Below, in pieces: positions 15,672 to 25,147 of a DNA stretch of 64,000 bases. The translations under genes and the position numbers were made by a program. The first letter of the stretch is position 1. Each line of letters starts with the position of its first letter. Under the pieces are notes generated by a model that made no database searches, was not told the origin of the DNA, and was given only the letters and a program-made list of their open reading frames with translations. Source of the stretch: Humibacter sp. RRB41 (GTDB lineage Bacteria; Actinomycetota; Actinomycetes; Actinomycetales; Microbacteriaceae); assembly GCF_022761015.1 (NCBI RefSeq), contig NZ_JAKWJQ010000001.1, positions 868,001 through 932,000 of the forward strand, written 5' to 3'.

Positions 15672-18600
15672 ATGCACGTCCTCCGCGTTGCGCATCACGC
15701 CGTCGTGTCGGAGTGGCGGCAGCGTGAGCGCGAGCTTCGCGCGCAGGGCGTCGACGTCTCCCTCATCTCTGCGAAGGTCTGGAACGAAGGTGGCAGAGAT
15801 GTCCATCTCGACACGGAGGACGACGGGTTCGTCGTCGGTGCGCGAACCATTGGAACGCATCCGAGCGTATTCGTCATGGATCCTCGCCCGATCTGGCGGG
15901 CCCTCGGCAAGCAGCCCGATCTGATCGATCTGCACGAGGAGCCGAACGCCCTCGTGACCGCCGAGGTTCTGCTGCTGCGTCGGCTGCGGGGCATCCGTGC
16001 TCCGTACGTTCTCTACTCGGCGCAGAACATCGAGAAGCGCTATCCGATCCCATTCAGGTGGATCGAGCGGATGTCGTTGCGCTCCGCTGCGGCGGCCTAC
16101 ATCTGCAACGTCGAGGCCGGGCAGATTCTCAACGCGAAGGGTCTCGCGGGTGGCGCGATCGACATCCCGTTGGGAGTGGACGTCGGGATGTTCGCGCCGG
16201 CAGATCGGGAAGCCCCCGGTGACGTCAAGGTGATCGGTTACGTCGGGCGCTTCGAGGAGCACAAGGGCATCGACGTGCTGCTCCGCGCGATCGTCGCCCA
16301 CCCCGAATGGAGACTTCACCTGACGGGGGACGGACCACAACGAGATCATCTGGAGCAACTAGCGCGGAGCCTGGGCATTTCGGACAGGGTCGAATTCCTC
16401 GGCTTCGCACGAGGAACCGAGCTCGCAGACCGCTACCGCGAGTTGGACGTGTTGGCCGTCCCCTCGTTGCCCAGATCGAATTGGCTCGAGCAGTTCTGCC
16501 GAGTGGCAGTGGAGGCCATGGCATCCGGTGTACCCGTCGTCGCCAGTGCATCGGGTGCGATCCCCGACGTCGTCGGAGATGCAGGCCTGCTGGTACCTCC
16601 CGGCGAACCGGGCGAGCTCGAGCACGCGATCGGTGACGCCTTGGAGCTGAACCGTTGGGCTGAACTGCGCACCAGGGGTCTTGAGCGCTCGCAGCGCTTC
16701 ACCTGGCAGAACGTGGCCGCGCTGCAGCGCTTCATGTACGAGTCGATCCTGGCCGCTCCGAAGCCCGCAGCCGAAGAACCGCACGTGCTGATCGTGGCGT
16801 ACGGCTCGCCCGACACGCTGGACGGATGCCTCGACGTGCTGGGAGACAGCCTGCCGGTCACGGTCGTCGACAACTCGTCGCTGCCGCAGACCCGTGAGGT
16901 TGCAGAGCGTCACCATGCGCGGTACATCGACTCCGGGCGCAACCGCGGCTTCGCCGGCGGCGTGAATCTCGGTCTGGACGACATCGAGCAGACCGGCCAC
17001 GGGGATCGGGACGTGCTGCTCCTCAACCCCGATGCTCGGCTGAGCACGGCCGACGCCGTGCGCATGCAGCAGGTTCTGCATTCCCAGCGTCGTCTTGCCG
17101 CCGTAGGCGCGACCCAGACGGAGCCGGCCAGCGGCGCACCGGTGCGCGTCTGGTGGCCGTTCCCGACGCCGGCCGGAGCCTGGGTCGAGGCCATCGGCCT
17201 GGGCGGGTTGCGCCGTCGTCACGACTTCGCGATCGGCTCGGCGCTCCTTCTGCGTCGCGCAGCGCTCGACGACGTCGGCCGGCTCGACAAACGCTTCTTC
17301 CTCTACGCAGAGGAGACGGACTGGCAGCGCAGGGCACGCTCCCGTGGCTGGGACATCGCCGTCGCGGAGGTGGAGGCGACCCACGAAGGTGCCGGCACCG
17401 GCGGTGACCCTCGCGTACGGGAGCGGCACTTCTACGGCAGCGCCGAGCGCTATCTTCGCAAGCACTACGGCTCGGCCGGATGGCAGATCTACCGTGCAGG
17501 AACGTTCCTCGGCGCGGCCGCCCGTGGCGCGGTGCTTCCGGGGGAGCGCGGAGCCGCGGCCAGGCGGCGTGCGGCGATGTTCCGGATCGGGCCCGTCGCC
17601 ATCGAGACCCGGGCTGTCAGTCCTCGTCACCCTTCAACCCGTCGCACCGGCGATCTGCACGTTGTGCACGTGGTTTGCTCGGATGCCTTCGCCGGCGTCG
17701 AGCGGTACGTGCTGCAGTCCGCGCTTGCCCTTCACGATGCGGGGTGCTGCGTCAGCGTCGTGGGAGGCGGCCGAGACACCATGGGCGCCCCGCTTGCGAG
17801 CGCAGGCATCGGGTGGCATCCGGGCACCACGGTTCGCGAGGCGTATCGGGCTCTGCGTCGAATCCCGGATGCCGACGTCATCATCACGCACATGACTGCG
17901 GCCGATCTCGCCGGTGCCGCGTTCGCGGGAACCAAGCGTGTCCCGATCGTGAGTACGCGTCATTTCGCTGCACCCCGCGGTGGCAATCCGTTCAACCGGG
18001 CGCTGGCGGGCGTGGCAGGCAAGCGGATCACGAGTCAGATCGCGATCTCGCAGTTTGTCGCCGACAATATCGAGGGCGAGAGCACCGTGGTTCACACGGG
18101 AGTCGCCGACGTCCCTGATATCGATGAAGGCATCCGCGAGCCGTTTGTGCTCGTTCTGCAGCGGCTGGAATCCGAGAAGCGCACCGACATCGCGATCCAC
18201 GCCTGGGCATCGACGACCCACCCCAGCGGATGGCGCATGGTCGTCGCGGGAGACGGCGCCGAGAAGGCGGCGCTGGTGCGCCTCGCTGAGGAGCTCGGCG
18301 TAAGCGATTCGATCGACTTCGTCGGCTTCCAGAGCGACGTCGGCGACTGGCTGCGGCGGGCATCCGTGTTGATAGCGCCGACCGACAGGGAAGGCCTTGG
18401 ACTGGCCGTGCTCGAGGCGATGTCCTACGGCTTGCCCGTCGTCGCCGCTGCGGGAGGTGGGCACCTGGAGACCGTGGGATCGGTCGAGGGCGCCGAGCTC
18501 TTCCCGGTGGGTGACTCGCAGAAGGCGGGCGACCTGTTGTCCGCTCTGATGTCAGATCCGATACGTCGACACGAATACGGCAAGGCTTTGCGTGGGACGC

Positions 18601-18680
18601 AGCGCGAGGCGTTCGGAGTCACCCAACAGACCGTCGCGACTCGGCTTGCGCTTGCCTCGGTCACAGTCCAGCGTGCATAG
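15672..18680 (+). CDS. Three-domain glycosyltransferase: GT4 - GT2 - GT4 fusion
   Basis: The 1002-residue protein contains three complete catalytic units. Residues 1 to about 360 are a GT4 domain (VIGYVGRFEEHKGIDVLLRA, and EQFCRVAVEAMASGVPVVAS). Residues from about 370 to 615 are a rhamnosyltransferase-like GT2 domain, with NRGFAGGVN near 423, LLLNPDARLS near 450 and AEETDWQRRARSRG near 546. Residues from about 660 to 1002 are a second GT4 domain (EGLGLAVLEAMSYGLPVVAA near 907). There is no membrane span. Such a fusion could add three consecutive sugars to one repeat unit. The frame is continuous, with no sign of assembly error. ATG 15672 begins with the usual family MHVLRVAHHAV. Confidence 0.88.
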   Translation: MHVLRVAHHAVVSEWRQRERELRAQGVDVSLISAKVWNEGGRDVHLDTEDDGFVVGARTIGTHPSVFVMDPRPIWRALGKQPDLIDLHEEPNALVTAEVLLLRRLRGIRAPYVLYSAQNIEKRYPIPFRWIERMSLRSAAAAYICNVEAGQILNAKGLAGGAIDIPLGVDVGMFAPADREAPGDVKVIGYVGRFEEHKGIDVLLRAIVAHPEWRLHLTGDGPQRDHLEQLARSLGISDRVEFLGFARGTELADRYRELDVLAVPSLPRSNWLEQFCRVAVEAMASGVPVVASASGAIPDVVGDAGLLVPPGEPGELEHAIGDALELNRWAELRTRGLERSQRFTWQNVAALQRFMYESILAAPKPAAEEPHVLIVAYGSPDTLDGCLDVLGDSLPVTVVDNSSLPQTREVAERHHARYIDSGRNRGFAGGVNLGLDDIEQTGHGDRDVLLLNPDARLSTADAVRMQQVLHSQRRLAAVGATQTEPASGAPVRVWWPFPTPAGAWVEAIGLGGLRRRHDFAIGSALLLRRAALDDVGRLDKRFFLYAEETDWQRRARSRGWDIAVAEVEATHEGAGTGGDPRVRERHFYGSAERYLRKHYGSAGWQIYRAGTFLGAAARGAVLPGERGAAARRRAAMFRIGPVAIETRAVSPRHPSTRRTGDLHVVHVVCSDAFAGVERYVLQSALALHDAGCCVSVVGGGRDTMGAPLASAGIGWHPGTTVREAYRALRRIPDADVIITHMTAADLAGAAFAGTKRVPIVSTRHFAAPRGGNPFNRALAGVAGKRITSQIAISQFVADNIEGESTVVHTGVADVPDIDEGIREPFVLVLQRLESEKRTDIAIHAWASTTHPSGWRMVVAGDGAEKAALVRLAEELGVSDSIDFVGFQSDVGDWLRRASVLIAPTDREGLGLAVLEAMSYGLPVVAAAGGGHLETVGSVEGAELFPVGDSQKAGDLLSALMSDPIRRHEYGKALRGTQREAFGVTQQTVATRLALASVTVQRA

Positions 18681-18818
18681 CAGCTCACGGTTCGCGCAAC
18701 TGGCCCCGGGACGGGGACTTTCGCACCATGCGGCCATTAGCAATTCTGGAAGCTAGTGCGCGGCGTCTTACTCGGCCGCTCGAAGACCAACGGAACACGC
18801 ACGACAAGCGGAGGCGAG

Positions 18819-19937
18819 ATGACGCTCAGACTCGTCGTCGTCTCACTCGAGGCGTGGGACGATATGTGGCGACGCAATCAATACCTCGTCGACGGGCTCC
18901 TGAGGTCCGATCCTTCGCTCGAGGTGCTGTTCGTCGAACCGCCCACCGATCCGCTGTACGCCATGCGATCGGGGGAGATCGCCCGCCGCGGCGCCGGCCT
19001 GCGCACGGTTGACGACTACGACGGCCGGCTGCGGCTCTACCAGTCGACGAAGGTGTTCCCTCGGCGCGCTGGAACGTGGGTGGATGGCCGCCTTGCCCAC
19101 GACATCCGTCGCGTCGTGAATCGGCTCGGATGGACGAACGGCGTGCTGTGGGTGAACGACCCCGGCAGCGCCGCCGTGATCGATGCGCTCGGCTGGCCGT
19201 GCCTTTACGACATGACGGATGACTGGGTCGCAGCCGACCGCGGAAGCCGCGACCACGACAGGATCGCTGCGGGAGATGCGGAGCTTCTGCGGCGAAGCGA
19301 CGAGGTCATCGTCTGTTCGACGGGCCTGCAGAACACCAAAGGCTCGGTACGGCCGGTGCGCCTCATCCCTAACGCCGTCGAGGTGCGTCGATATCGCACA
19401 CCGCAGGATCGGCCGGCGGATCTCCCCGACCGTCCCGTCGCGCTCTACGTGGGAACGCTGCACGAGGATCGTCTCGACGTCGACCTCGTGCTGGCAACTG
19501 CGGACCGCGTCGCCGAGGCGGGAGGCGTCGTCGTACTCGTCGGCCCCGACCTGCTCACGGCAGAGAACGACGCCCGCCTGTCGGCCCACGCCGCTGTCGA
19601 CATTCTCGGCTTGCGCGTGAGGGATGCCGTTCCCGGCTACCTGCAGCACGTTCACGTGCTCATCGTGCCTCACGTCGTGAATGACTTCACCGAAAGTCTC
19701 GACCCGATCAAGCTCTACGAGTACCTTGCAGTAGGCAGACCCGTCGTGAGCACGCGCGTCGCGGGGTTCCGCGATGAACCGGTCGTCGTCGCTCCCGATC
19801 GCGAGCACTTTCCGGAATCCGTCGCAAACGCACTCGCGGAGTGGGCGCCCACCGTCGACCGCGGCGCGATCGCGGACTGGAGCGAACGGGTAGACGCGTT
19901 TCGTACTGTGCTTTCCGAACTTGAGGGTGACGCCTGA
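18819..19937 (+). CDS. GT4-like glycosyltransferase
   Basis: The 372-residue protein is a GT-B enzyme. LRLVVVSLEAWDDMWRRNQY at the N-terminus and the C-terminal SLDPIKLYEYLAVGRPVVST (with a KLYEYLA motif) are typical of the group that includes TuaH-like and UDP-galactofuranosyl-like enzymes. ATG 18819 follows GGAGG at 18810-18814; the longer frame has no ribosome site. It is probably in one transcript with the three-domain protein (138 bases upstream) and converges on the phosphatase gene across a hairpin at 19940-19978. Confidence 0.8.
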   Translation: MTLRLVVVSLEAWDDMWRRNQYLVDGLLRSDPSLEVLFVEPPTDPLYAMRSGEIARRGAGLRTVDDYDGRLRLYQSTKVFPRRAGTWVDGRLAHDIRRVVNRLGWTNGVLWVNDPGSAAVIDALGWPCLYDMTDDWVAADRGSRDHDRIAAGDAELLRRSDEVIVCSTGLQNTKGSVRPVRLIPNAVEVRRYRTPQDRPADLPDRPVALYVGTLHEDRLDVDLVLATADRVAEAGGVVVLVGPDLLTAENDARLSAHAAVDILGLRVRDAVPGYLQHVHVLIVPHVVNDFTESLDPIKLYEYLAVGRPVVSTRVAGFRDEPVVVAPDREHFPESVANALAEWAPTVDRGAIADWSERVDAFRTVLSELEGDA

Positions 19938-19939
19938 GC

Positions 19940-19978
19940 GCGCTGATCGCGCACGAGTGGCTCGAGATCGATCAGCGC
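19940..19978. terminator. Inverted repeat between convergent GT4 and phosphatase genes
   Basis: GCGCTGATCG at 19940-19949 pairs with CGATCAGCGC at 19969-19978 (10 bp, 19-base loop). No T-run follows, so termination is only likely, not shown. Confidence 0.4.
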
Positions 19979-20095
19979 GAAACGGCTCGATCGCGCGATC
20001 GGAGGAACGGCCACGCCATCGCAGGCGGGGGTGATGAGATGGCTCTTCCGGTCCGCCGAGCCGGCCCAGCGTCGGCCATCCACAGGGAGATGGGC

Positions 20096-20728
20096 CTAGC
20101 GTGACGCTATCCGGCCGAGACGCGATGAGCCTCGTACTCCGGGTATCAGATGGCCTGCGATGCGGTCGATGTCGTGCGTCAACCCCGCAACCAGTTCCCG
20201 CCATGCCTCGGGCGGGTCATTGACGGGGTCGGCGATGTCATCCTCAGGACTGGCTCCGATCATGTCGGAACGGGGTCGTTCCGAGCCTTCCTGCTCGATC
20301 CACTCGCGCAACAGCACGTGTCTTCGAGGCGGATGCTCGTCGAGCCACCGCGCGAACTGGGGGAGTGTGAACACTCGGGGCCAGAGCTCGCTGTCCGAGG
20401 CGACCAGCTCGCGCACGTGCTTCCTGCTCATGGTGACGATGACATCCCAGTCGCGCAGATTGCGGACGTCTGCACGCCTGCTGACGTGACGGGACATGTC
20501 GAAGCCCCACTCCTGCGAGACCAGCACGCCGTTGGGCGGCATCGGTCGGCCGCCCTCGATCAGGCCAGCCGACGCGAACGCGAACGGAAGCCCTGCGAAG
20601 CGTCGTCGTGCGATCGCCTCGGCCAGCACGGAGCGGCACATGTTGGCAGTGCAGACGAACAGGATGCTCGTCACGTCGCGTCCGACGCCCGGGCCGCGCA
20701 CCTCATCGGCGTACGGCGAGCCCCACAC
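20096..20728 (-). CDS. Low-molecular-weight protein tyrosine phosphatase
   Basis: The 210-residue protein carries the C-x5-R-S phosphate loop VCTANMCRS (C26, R32) and a DP general-acid motif in DDIADPVNDP. GTG 20728 is chosen because GAAGG lies 7 bases upstream and the codon follows the kinase stop after two bases; a GTG at 20674 would also fit the fold. It is the natural partner of the adjacent BY-kinase: in known systems (Wzb/Wzc) the phosphatase removes tyrosine phosphates from the kinase and so allows polymer growth. The C-terminal tail is Arg-rich. Confidence 0.88.
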   Translation of the reverse strand: MWGSPYADEVRGPGVGRDVTSILFVCTANMCRSVLAEAIARRRFAGLPFAFASAGLIEGGRPMPPNGVLVSQEWGFDMSRHVSRRADVRNLRDWDVIVTMSRKHVRELVASDSELWPRVFTLPQFARWLDEHPPRRHVLLREWIEQEGSERPRSDMIGASPEDDIADPVNDPPEAWRELVAGLTHDIDRIAGHLIPGVRGSSRLGRIASR

Positions 20729-20730
20729 GA

Positions 20731-22530
20731 TCAGACCTTCTCATCCTCGGCGGAGTCCTTGCGGTCGGCGCTGTCGTTGTGCGTGCTGTCGTTGTGCGTG
20801 CCGTCGTCCTTGGCGGGAGCTTGCACCGGCTCGCGTTCCGACGCGGCCTGCGCACGGTCGTTCCGGGCACTCGTCCCGACATCGCCGAGCTCGTCGCCGG
20901 CCTCGATGAAGCCTTCGTCGTAGTCGGGAAGCACTTCGTCTGCCGGCTGCTGCTGTTGTATTTCTGCGTTCGGTGCTCCGCCGGGCCGCCGGCGAACCGA
21001 AGAGCCCGAACCGCCGTAGTACGCGGAGTACGACTTCGGGATGCGCCTTCTCGAGCGGTTGGCCACGATGCCGAGCACCGTGATGCCGTTGCTCGCCATG
21101 GCGCGCACCGTCTCGACCATGAGCTTGCGCCGCGTACGCCGGACGGAGGCCACCAGCACCGCCCCATCCGCGTGCACCGCGAGCAGGCTGGCGTCGACCA
21201 GAGCGAGCGCAGGTGGCGAATCGATGACCACGATGTCGCACATCGAACGGAGCGACTTGACAATATCGCCGAGTCTATCGACGGCGAGGAGGTCGGCGGG
21301 GTCCCACGGCTCGGACCCGGCGGGCAGGATGGCAAGCCCACGATACTTCGTCGCGTTGACGTTGGCGGCTACTTCCCTCGTGCTCGGTGCCTTGCCGCGT
21401 ACGGCAGCTCCCTGCAACAGTTCCGTCAGACCGGGCCCTGTCGCGACGTCGCCGAAGTACTCTTCGAGCGCCGGCCTTCGGAGATCCCCACCGACGAGGA
21501 TCACGCGCTTGCCGGTGCGCGCCCAGGCCAAAGCGAGGTTCGAGGAAACGAACGTCTTGCCGTCGCCAGGCTCCACGCTCGTCAGCACGACGACGTCGTG
21601 ACCTTGCGGGAGGAGCACCTGGAGCGTCGTGCGCAGGGCGCGCAGGCCTTCGTTCAACGACGTGCGTTTGCGACTGGCAGCCGGGAGCCAGTCCCCGCGG
21701 CGTAGCATCCGTTTGTCGAGCGCGAGCTCACCGAGCGATGGAATACCGGTGAGCGGCTCGAACTCGTCCTCCCCCCGCAGTCGGTCGTCAAACACGTCCC
21801 AGATGAGGGCGATGCCTATGCCGGCGACGAGACCGGCCGCTAGGGCGACCGCGAGGGCAATGAGAGGAGTCGTGCCCTGGAACTCACCGGGAGTGGCGAT
21901 CTGTGTGACTGTCAGCGGGGGCCCGGCGTTGTTGATCGTGTCGATAGTGGTGTTCGCGTTTGCCAGTGAGCTGATCGCGCTCGCCAGGTTTGACTGTGCA
22001 ATCGAATTTGCTGGGTCGGCGTTGACCTGCTTCTGGAAGGCTACGGCCGATGCGTTCCACTTCGCGGCCTGGGCCCCAGCCACGGTCTTCGCCTTCGCCG
22101 TCTGGCCCGTGAGGTACGTGTTGTAGGACTTCGCGACCGCCGCCGCGTGCTCCTGTGCTTGAGTTGAGCTGCTCCCGTTCGCGGTGACGGTGATCACGAT
22201 CGGAGCGTTCTGCGACGATGAGTCTGCTACCGAGTACGAGACATCCCATGACCCGATGTCGGCCGACGATTCTCCGACCTTCTTGGCTGCAGGGTCGAGA
22301 ACCGAGGGAGACGTGATACTCCCCGGATCGAAGTCAACGGATGCCGTTCCGATCTGCCCGCTCGATGACGCACTGGTGGCCAATGGGCTCATCCGCACAG
22401 TCGTCGTCGACGTATAGACCGGCGTCTGGCGCACGAGAAAGATCGCCGCGACAGCCATCGCAAGCACGACCACGGCGATGATCACCAGACGTCGCTGCCA
22501 GATGGCGCTCAAAGCTTGGCGAAATGTCAC
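20731..22530 (-). CDS. Wzz-type chain-length regulator fused to a BY (tyrosine) kinase
   Basis: The 599-residue protein has a Wzz domain with two membrane helices (about residues 14-33 and 215-238) around an extracellular coil. The cytoplasmic kinase follows: Walker A SVEPGDGKT near 320, a Walker A'-like VILVGGDLRRP near 347, and Walker B CDIVVIDSPPAL near 432. The tail has a YSAYYGG cluster and DYDEGF, plausible autophosphorylation sites, then a disordered acidic end with HNDSTHNDS repeats. Walker A' normally reads D-x-D; here the first acidic residue is G. GTG 22530 has GGGAG 5 bases upstream. It should set chain length for the Wzy-like polymerase at 14201. Confidence 0.88.
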   Translation of the reverse strand: MTFRQALSAIWQRRLVIIAVVVLAMAVAAIFLVRQTPVYTSTTTVRMSPLATSASSSGQIGTASVDFDPGSITSPSVLDPAAKKVGESSADIGSWDVSYSVADSSSQNAPIVITVTANGSSSTQAQEHAAAVAKSYNTYLTGQTAKAKTVAGAQAAKWNASAVAFQKQVNADPANSIAQSNLASAISSLANANTTIDTINNAGPPLTVTQIATPGEFQGTTPLIALAVALAAGLVAGIGIALIWDVFDDRLRGEDEFEPLTGIPSLGELALDKRMLRRGDWLPAASRKRTSLNEGLRALRTTLQVLLPQGHDVVVLTSVEPGDGKTFVSSNLALAWARTGKRVILVGGDLRRPALEEYFGDVATGPGLTELLQGAAVRGKAPSTREVAANVNATKYRGLAILPAGSEPWDPADLLAVDRLGDIVKSLRSMCDIVVIDSPPALALVDASLLAVHADGAVLVASVRRTRRKLMVETVRAMASNGITVLGIVANRSRRRIPKSYSAYYGGSGSSVRRRPGGAPNAEIQQQQPADEVLPDYDEGFIEAGDELGDVGTSARNDRAQAASEREPVQAPAKDDGTHNDSTHNDSADRKDSAEDEKV

Positions 22531-23196
22531 TCTGTCTCCCGCTGGCGTCTCGACCGCCCCACCAGAATACCGGGCGACGATATAGACATTCTGGATGAGG
22601 CATGGATTCCCTGAGCGCGAATGCCGCTGCACACTCAGACTGCGCTCGAACCGAACGGCGGAATCCCCTCGATTCGCACCAGGACGAAAGCCCTCCCTGC
22701 CGCTGTAGCGTAATCGATCACAGGCCGCCGCCGCGCGCTTGGAGGGCCCCCGTCCGAGTGCTCCGTCCGGCGGACCGGGAGTGCGACACGCCCGAGTTGC
22801 AGAACCCCCGTATTTCCGGCATACTTTTCTGGTTCAACATTTCGGTGCCGCGCGCCCTGCGCGCCGTGCTCCGAATCACTGCCAGGCAGTGCATAACCGC
22901 TTTTGACGGGCCGATCAAGTCGGCTTCTGAGTGCAGGTTAGGCCGCGGGTAGAAGGACAAAGCTTAATCGACTCCCGGAAGCCCATGGGTTATCCATGTG
23001 CCCACGACGGCGACACGCCCGAGTGCGGGGGCCGGTTGAAGAGCGAAGGATGTTTCGGCGCGAGCCACGGCATCCGTCGCTTTGACAGAAGAACAGCGGT
23101 GCGACACACGTGGTGCCGGCAAGCGTGAGAACGCGACTGCGTCCAATGCGGCTCTGACTGCCGTATGACGCCTGAACAGTAGAGAGAGAGTCAGAT
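22531..23196. other. 666-base intergenic region upstream of the S10 operon
   Basis: I see no gene, tRNA or repeat here. It must contain the promoters of the kinase gene (minus strand) and of the ribosomal superoperon (plus strand). The last 200 bases before rpsJ could form a long leader. Confidence 0.6.
22797..22825 (+). promoter_or_regulatory. Possible promoter of the S10 operon
   Basis: TTGCAG at 22797-22802 and CATACT at 22820-22825 are 17 bases apart. This is the best sigma70-like pair in the gap; it would give a leader of about 365 bases. Confidence 0.35.
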
Positions 23197-23505
23197 ATGG
23201 CGGGACAGAAGATCCGCATTCGGCTTAAGTCGTATGACCACGAGGTCATCGACACCTCGGCGCGCAAGATCGTCGACACGGTGACCCGTGCCGGCGCGAC
23301 CGTCGTCGGGCCGGTGCCGCTCCCCACCGAGAAGAACGTGGTGTGCGTCATCCGTTCGCCCCACAAGTACAAGGACAGCCGCGAGCACTTCGAGATGCGC
23401 ACGCACAAGCGGCTGATCGACATCATCGACCCGACGCCGAAGGCCGTGGACTCGCTCATGCGACTCGACCTGCCGGCCGACGTCAACATCGAGATCAAGC
23501 TGTAG
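23197..23505 (+). CDS. rpsJ: Ribosomal protein S10
   Basis: The 102-residue protein has the usual S10 length. The N-terminal [15 protein letters not shown] and the loop [20 protein letters not shown] are diagnostic. It binds 16S rRNA in the 30S head and also acts as NusE in antitermination. It is the first gene of the superoperon, preceded by the 666-base gap and an AGAGAGAG-rich ribosome site. rplC follows after 11 bases. Confidence 0.98.
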   Translation: MAGQKIRIRLKSYDHEVIDTSARKIVDTVTRAGATVVGPVPLPTEKNVVCVIRSPHKYKDSREHFEMRTHKRLIDIIDPTPKAVDSLMRLDLPADVNIEIKL

Positions 23506-23516
23506 GGGTTACATCC

Positions 23517-24176
23517 ATGTCTACTACTGAGACCAAGACCGTCAAGGGTCTGCTCGGCAAGAAGCTCGGCATGACCCAGGTGTGGGACGAGAACAACAAG
23601 CTCATCCCGGTGACCGTCGTCGAGATCACGCCGAACGTCGTGACCCAGGTGCGTACGCCCGAGGTCGACGGATACAACGCCGTGCAGATCGCGTACGGCT
23701 CGATCGACCCGCGCAAGGTGAACAAGCCGGCTTCCGGCCACTTCGAGAAGGCGGGCGTCACGCCGCGCCGTCACATCGCCGAGGTTCGCACCGCCGACGC
23801 TTCCGAGTACACGGCCGGCCAGGAGCTGACCGTCGAGGCGACGTTCGAGGCCGGCCAGAAGGTCGACGTCGTCGGAACCTCGAAGGGCAAGGGCACCGCC
23901 GGTGTCATGAAGCGCCACAACTTCAAGGGCGTTTCCGCTTCGCACGGTTCGCACCGCAACCACCGCAAGCCCGGTTCGATCGGTGCGTCCTCGACGCCGA
24001 GCCGTGTCTTCAAGGGCATGCGCATGGCAGGCCGTATGGGCGCCGAGCGCGTGACCGTGTTGAACCTCACGGTGCACTCGGTCGACGCCGGCAAGGGCCT
24101 GCTGCTCGTCAAGGGCGCGGTTCCCGGTGCTCGTGGTCGCATCGTCTTCGTCCGTAACGCAGTGAAGGGAGCGTAG
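23517..24176 (+). CDS. rplC: Ribosomal protein L3
   Basis: The 219-residue protein has the L3 signatures [16 protein letters not shown] near the N-terminus and the extension that reaches the peptidyl-transferase centre ([19 protein letters not shown], then [15 protein letters not shown]). ATG 23517 is chosen over an open frame that runs back to 23343, because that part overlaps rpsJ and the family begins here. L3 is an early assembly protein of the 50S subunit. rplD starts 4 bases after its stop. Confidence 0.98.
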   Translation: MSTTETKTVKGLLGKKLGMTQVWDENNKLIPVTVVEITPNVVTQVRTPEVDGYNAVQIAYGSIDPRKVNKPASGHFEKAGVTPRRHIAEVRTADASEYTAGQELTVEATFEAGQKVDVVGTSKGKGTAGVMKRHNFKGVSASHGSHRNHRKPGSIGASSTPSRVFKGMRMAGRMGAERVTVLNLTVHSVDAGKGLLLVKGAVPGARGRIVFVRNAVKGA

Positions 24177-24180
24177 TCAG

Positions 24181-24831
24181 ATGGCTACCTCGATCGACGT
24201 TTTCGACGCCGCCGGTAAGAAGACCGGCTCTGTCGACCTTCCGGCGGAGATCTTCGACGTTCAGGTCAATGTCCCGCTGATCCACCAGGTCGTCGTGGCG
24301 CAGCTCGCTGCCGCCCGTCAGGGAACCCACAAGACCAAGAACCGCGGTGAGGTCTCCGGAGCCGGCCGCAAGCCGTTCAAGCAGAAGGGAACCGGCCGTG
24401 CCCGTCAGGGTTCGATCCGCGCCCCTCAGATGACCGGCGGTGGAATCGTTCACGGCCCGACGCCGCGCAGCTACGCGCAGCGCACCCCCAAGAAGATGAT
24501 CGCCGCCGCGCTGCTGAGCTCGCTCAGCGACCGCGCTCGCGGTGAGCGCATCCACGTCGTGGAGTCCGTCACAACCGGCGAGACCCCGTCGACGAAGGCC
24601 GCCGTCTCACTGCTCGAGGGCGTTGCAACGTCGAAGCACGTGCTGGTCGTCATCGAGCGCGGCGACGCGGTCACGGTGAAGAGCCTGCGCAACATCCCGA
24701 CGGTGCACACGCTGGTCTTCGACCAGCTGAACGCCTACGACGTGCTCGTCTCCGACGACATCGTCTTCACCAAGGCTGCATTCGACTCGTTCGTCGCATC
24801 CAAGACGAAGAAGGAAGAGGTGAACGCGTAA
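24181..24831 (+). CDS. rplD: Ribosomal protein L4
   Basis: The 216-residue protein has the long L4 loop that lines the exit tunnel ([20 protein letters not shown], then RQGSIRAPQ) and the typical RTPKKM segment. Length is normal for the family. Its TAA shares one base with the rplW ATG (TAATG), so the two are translationally coupled. In E. coli L4 represses its own operon; no corresponding leader can be recognised here. Confidence 0.98.
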   Translation: MATSIDVFDAAGKKTGSVDLPAEIFDVQVNVPLIHQVVVAQLAAARQGTHKTKNRGEVSGAGRKPFKQKGTGRARQGSIRAPQMTGGGIVHGPTPRSYAQRTPKKMIAAALLSSLSDRARGERIHVVESVTTGETPSTKAAVSLLEGVATSKHVLVVIERGDAVTVKSLRNIPTVHTLVFDQLNAYDVLVSDDIVFTKAAFDSFVASKTKKEEVNA

Positions 24832-25130
24832 TGGCCGCCATCAACAAGGACCCGCGCGACGTCATCATCGCTCCGGTCGTGTCCGAGAAGAGCTACTCGC
24901 TCATTGACGAGGGCAAGTACACGTTCGTCGTCGACCCCCGCTCGAACAAGACCGAGATCAAGCTCGCGATCGAGAAGATCTTCAAGGTCGAGGTCGCATC
25001 CGTCAACACTCTGAACCGCCAGGGCAAGACGCGCCGCACCAAGTTCGGCACCGGCAAGCGCAAGGACACCAAGCGCGCCATCGTCACCCTCAAGTCCGGT
25101 TCCATCGACATCTTCACGGCTGTCGGCTAG
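24831..25130 (+). CDS. rplW: Ribosomal protein L23
   Basis: The 99-residue protein starts with [20 protein letters not shown] and continues with [20 protein letters not shown], both L23 signatures. The protein sits at the tunnel exit and is the docking point for trigger factor and SRP. It overlaps rplD by one base and is followed by rplB after 17 bases. Confidence 0.97.
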   Translation: MAAINKDPRDVIIAPVVSEKSYSLIDEGKYTFVVDPRSNKTEIKLAIEKIFKVEVASVNTLNRQGKTRRTKFGTGKRKDTKRAIVTLKSGSIDIFTAVG

Positions 25131-25147
25131 GGAGCAAGGGAACAACT

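Noticed and set aside
22602-22952. Open frames in the gap upstream of the S10 operon
   Set aside because: Neither strand gives a recognisable protein, ribosome site or normal codon pattern.
23082-23087. TTGACA upstream of rpsJ as a -35 box
   Set aside because: No -10-like hexamer lies 16-19 bases downstream.
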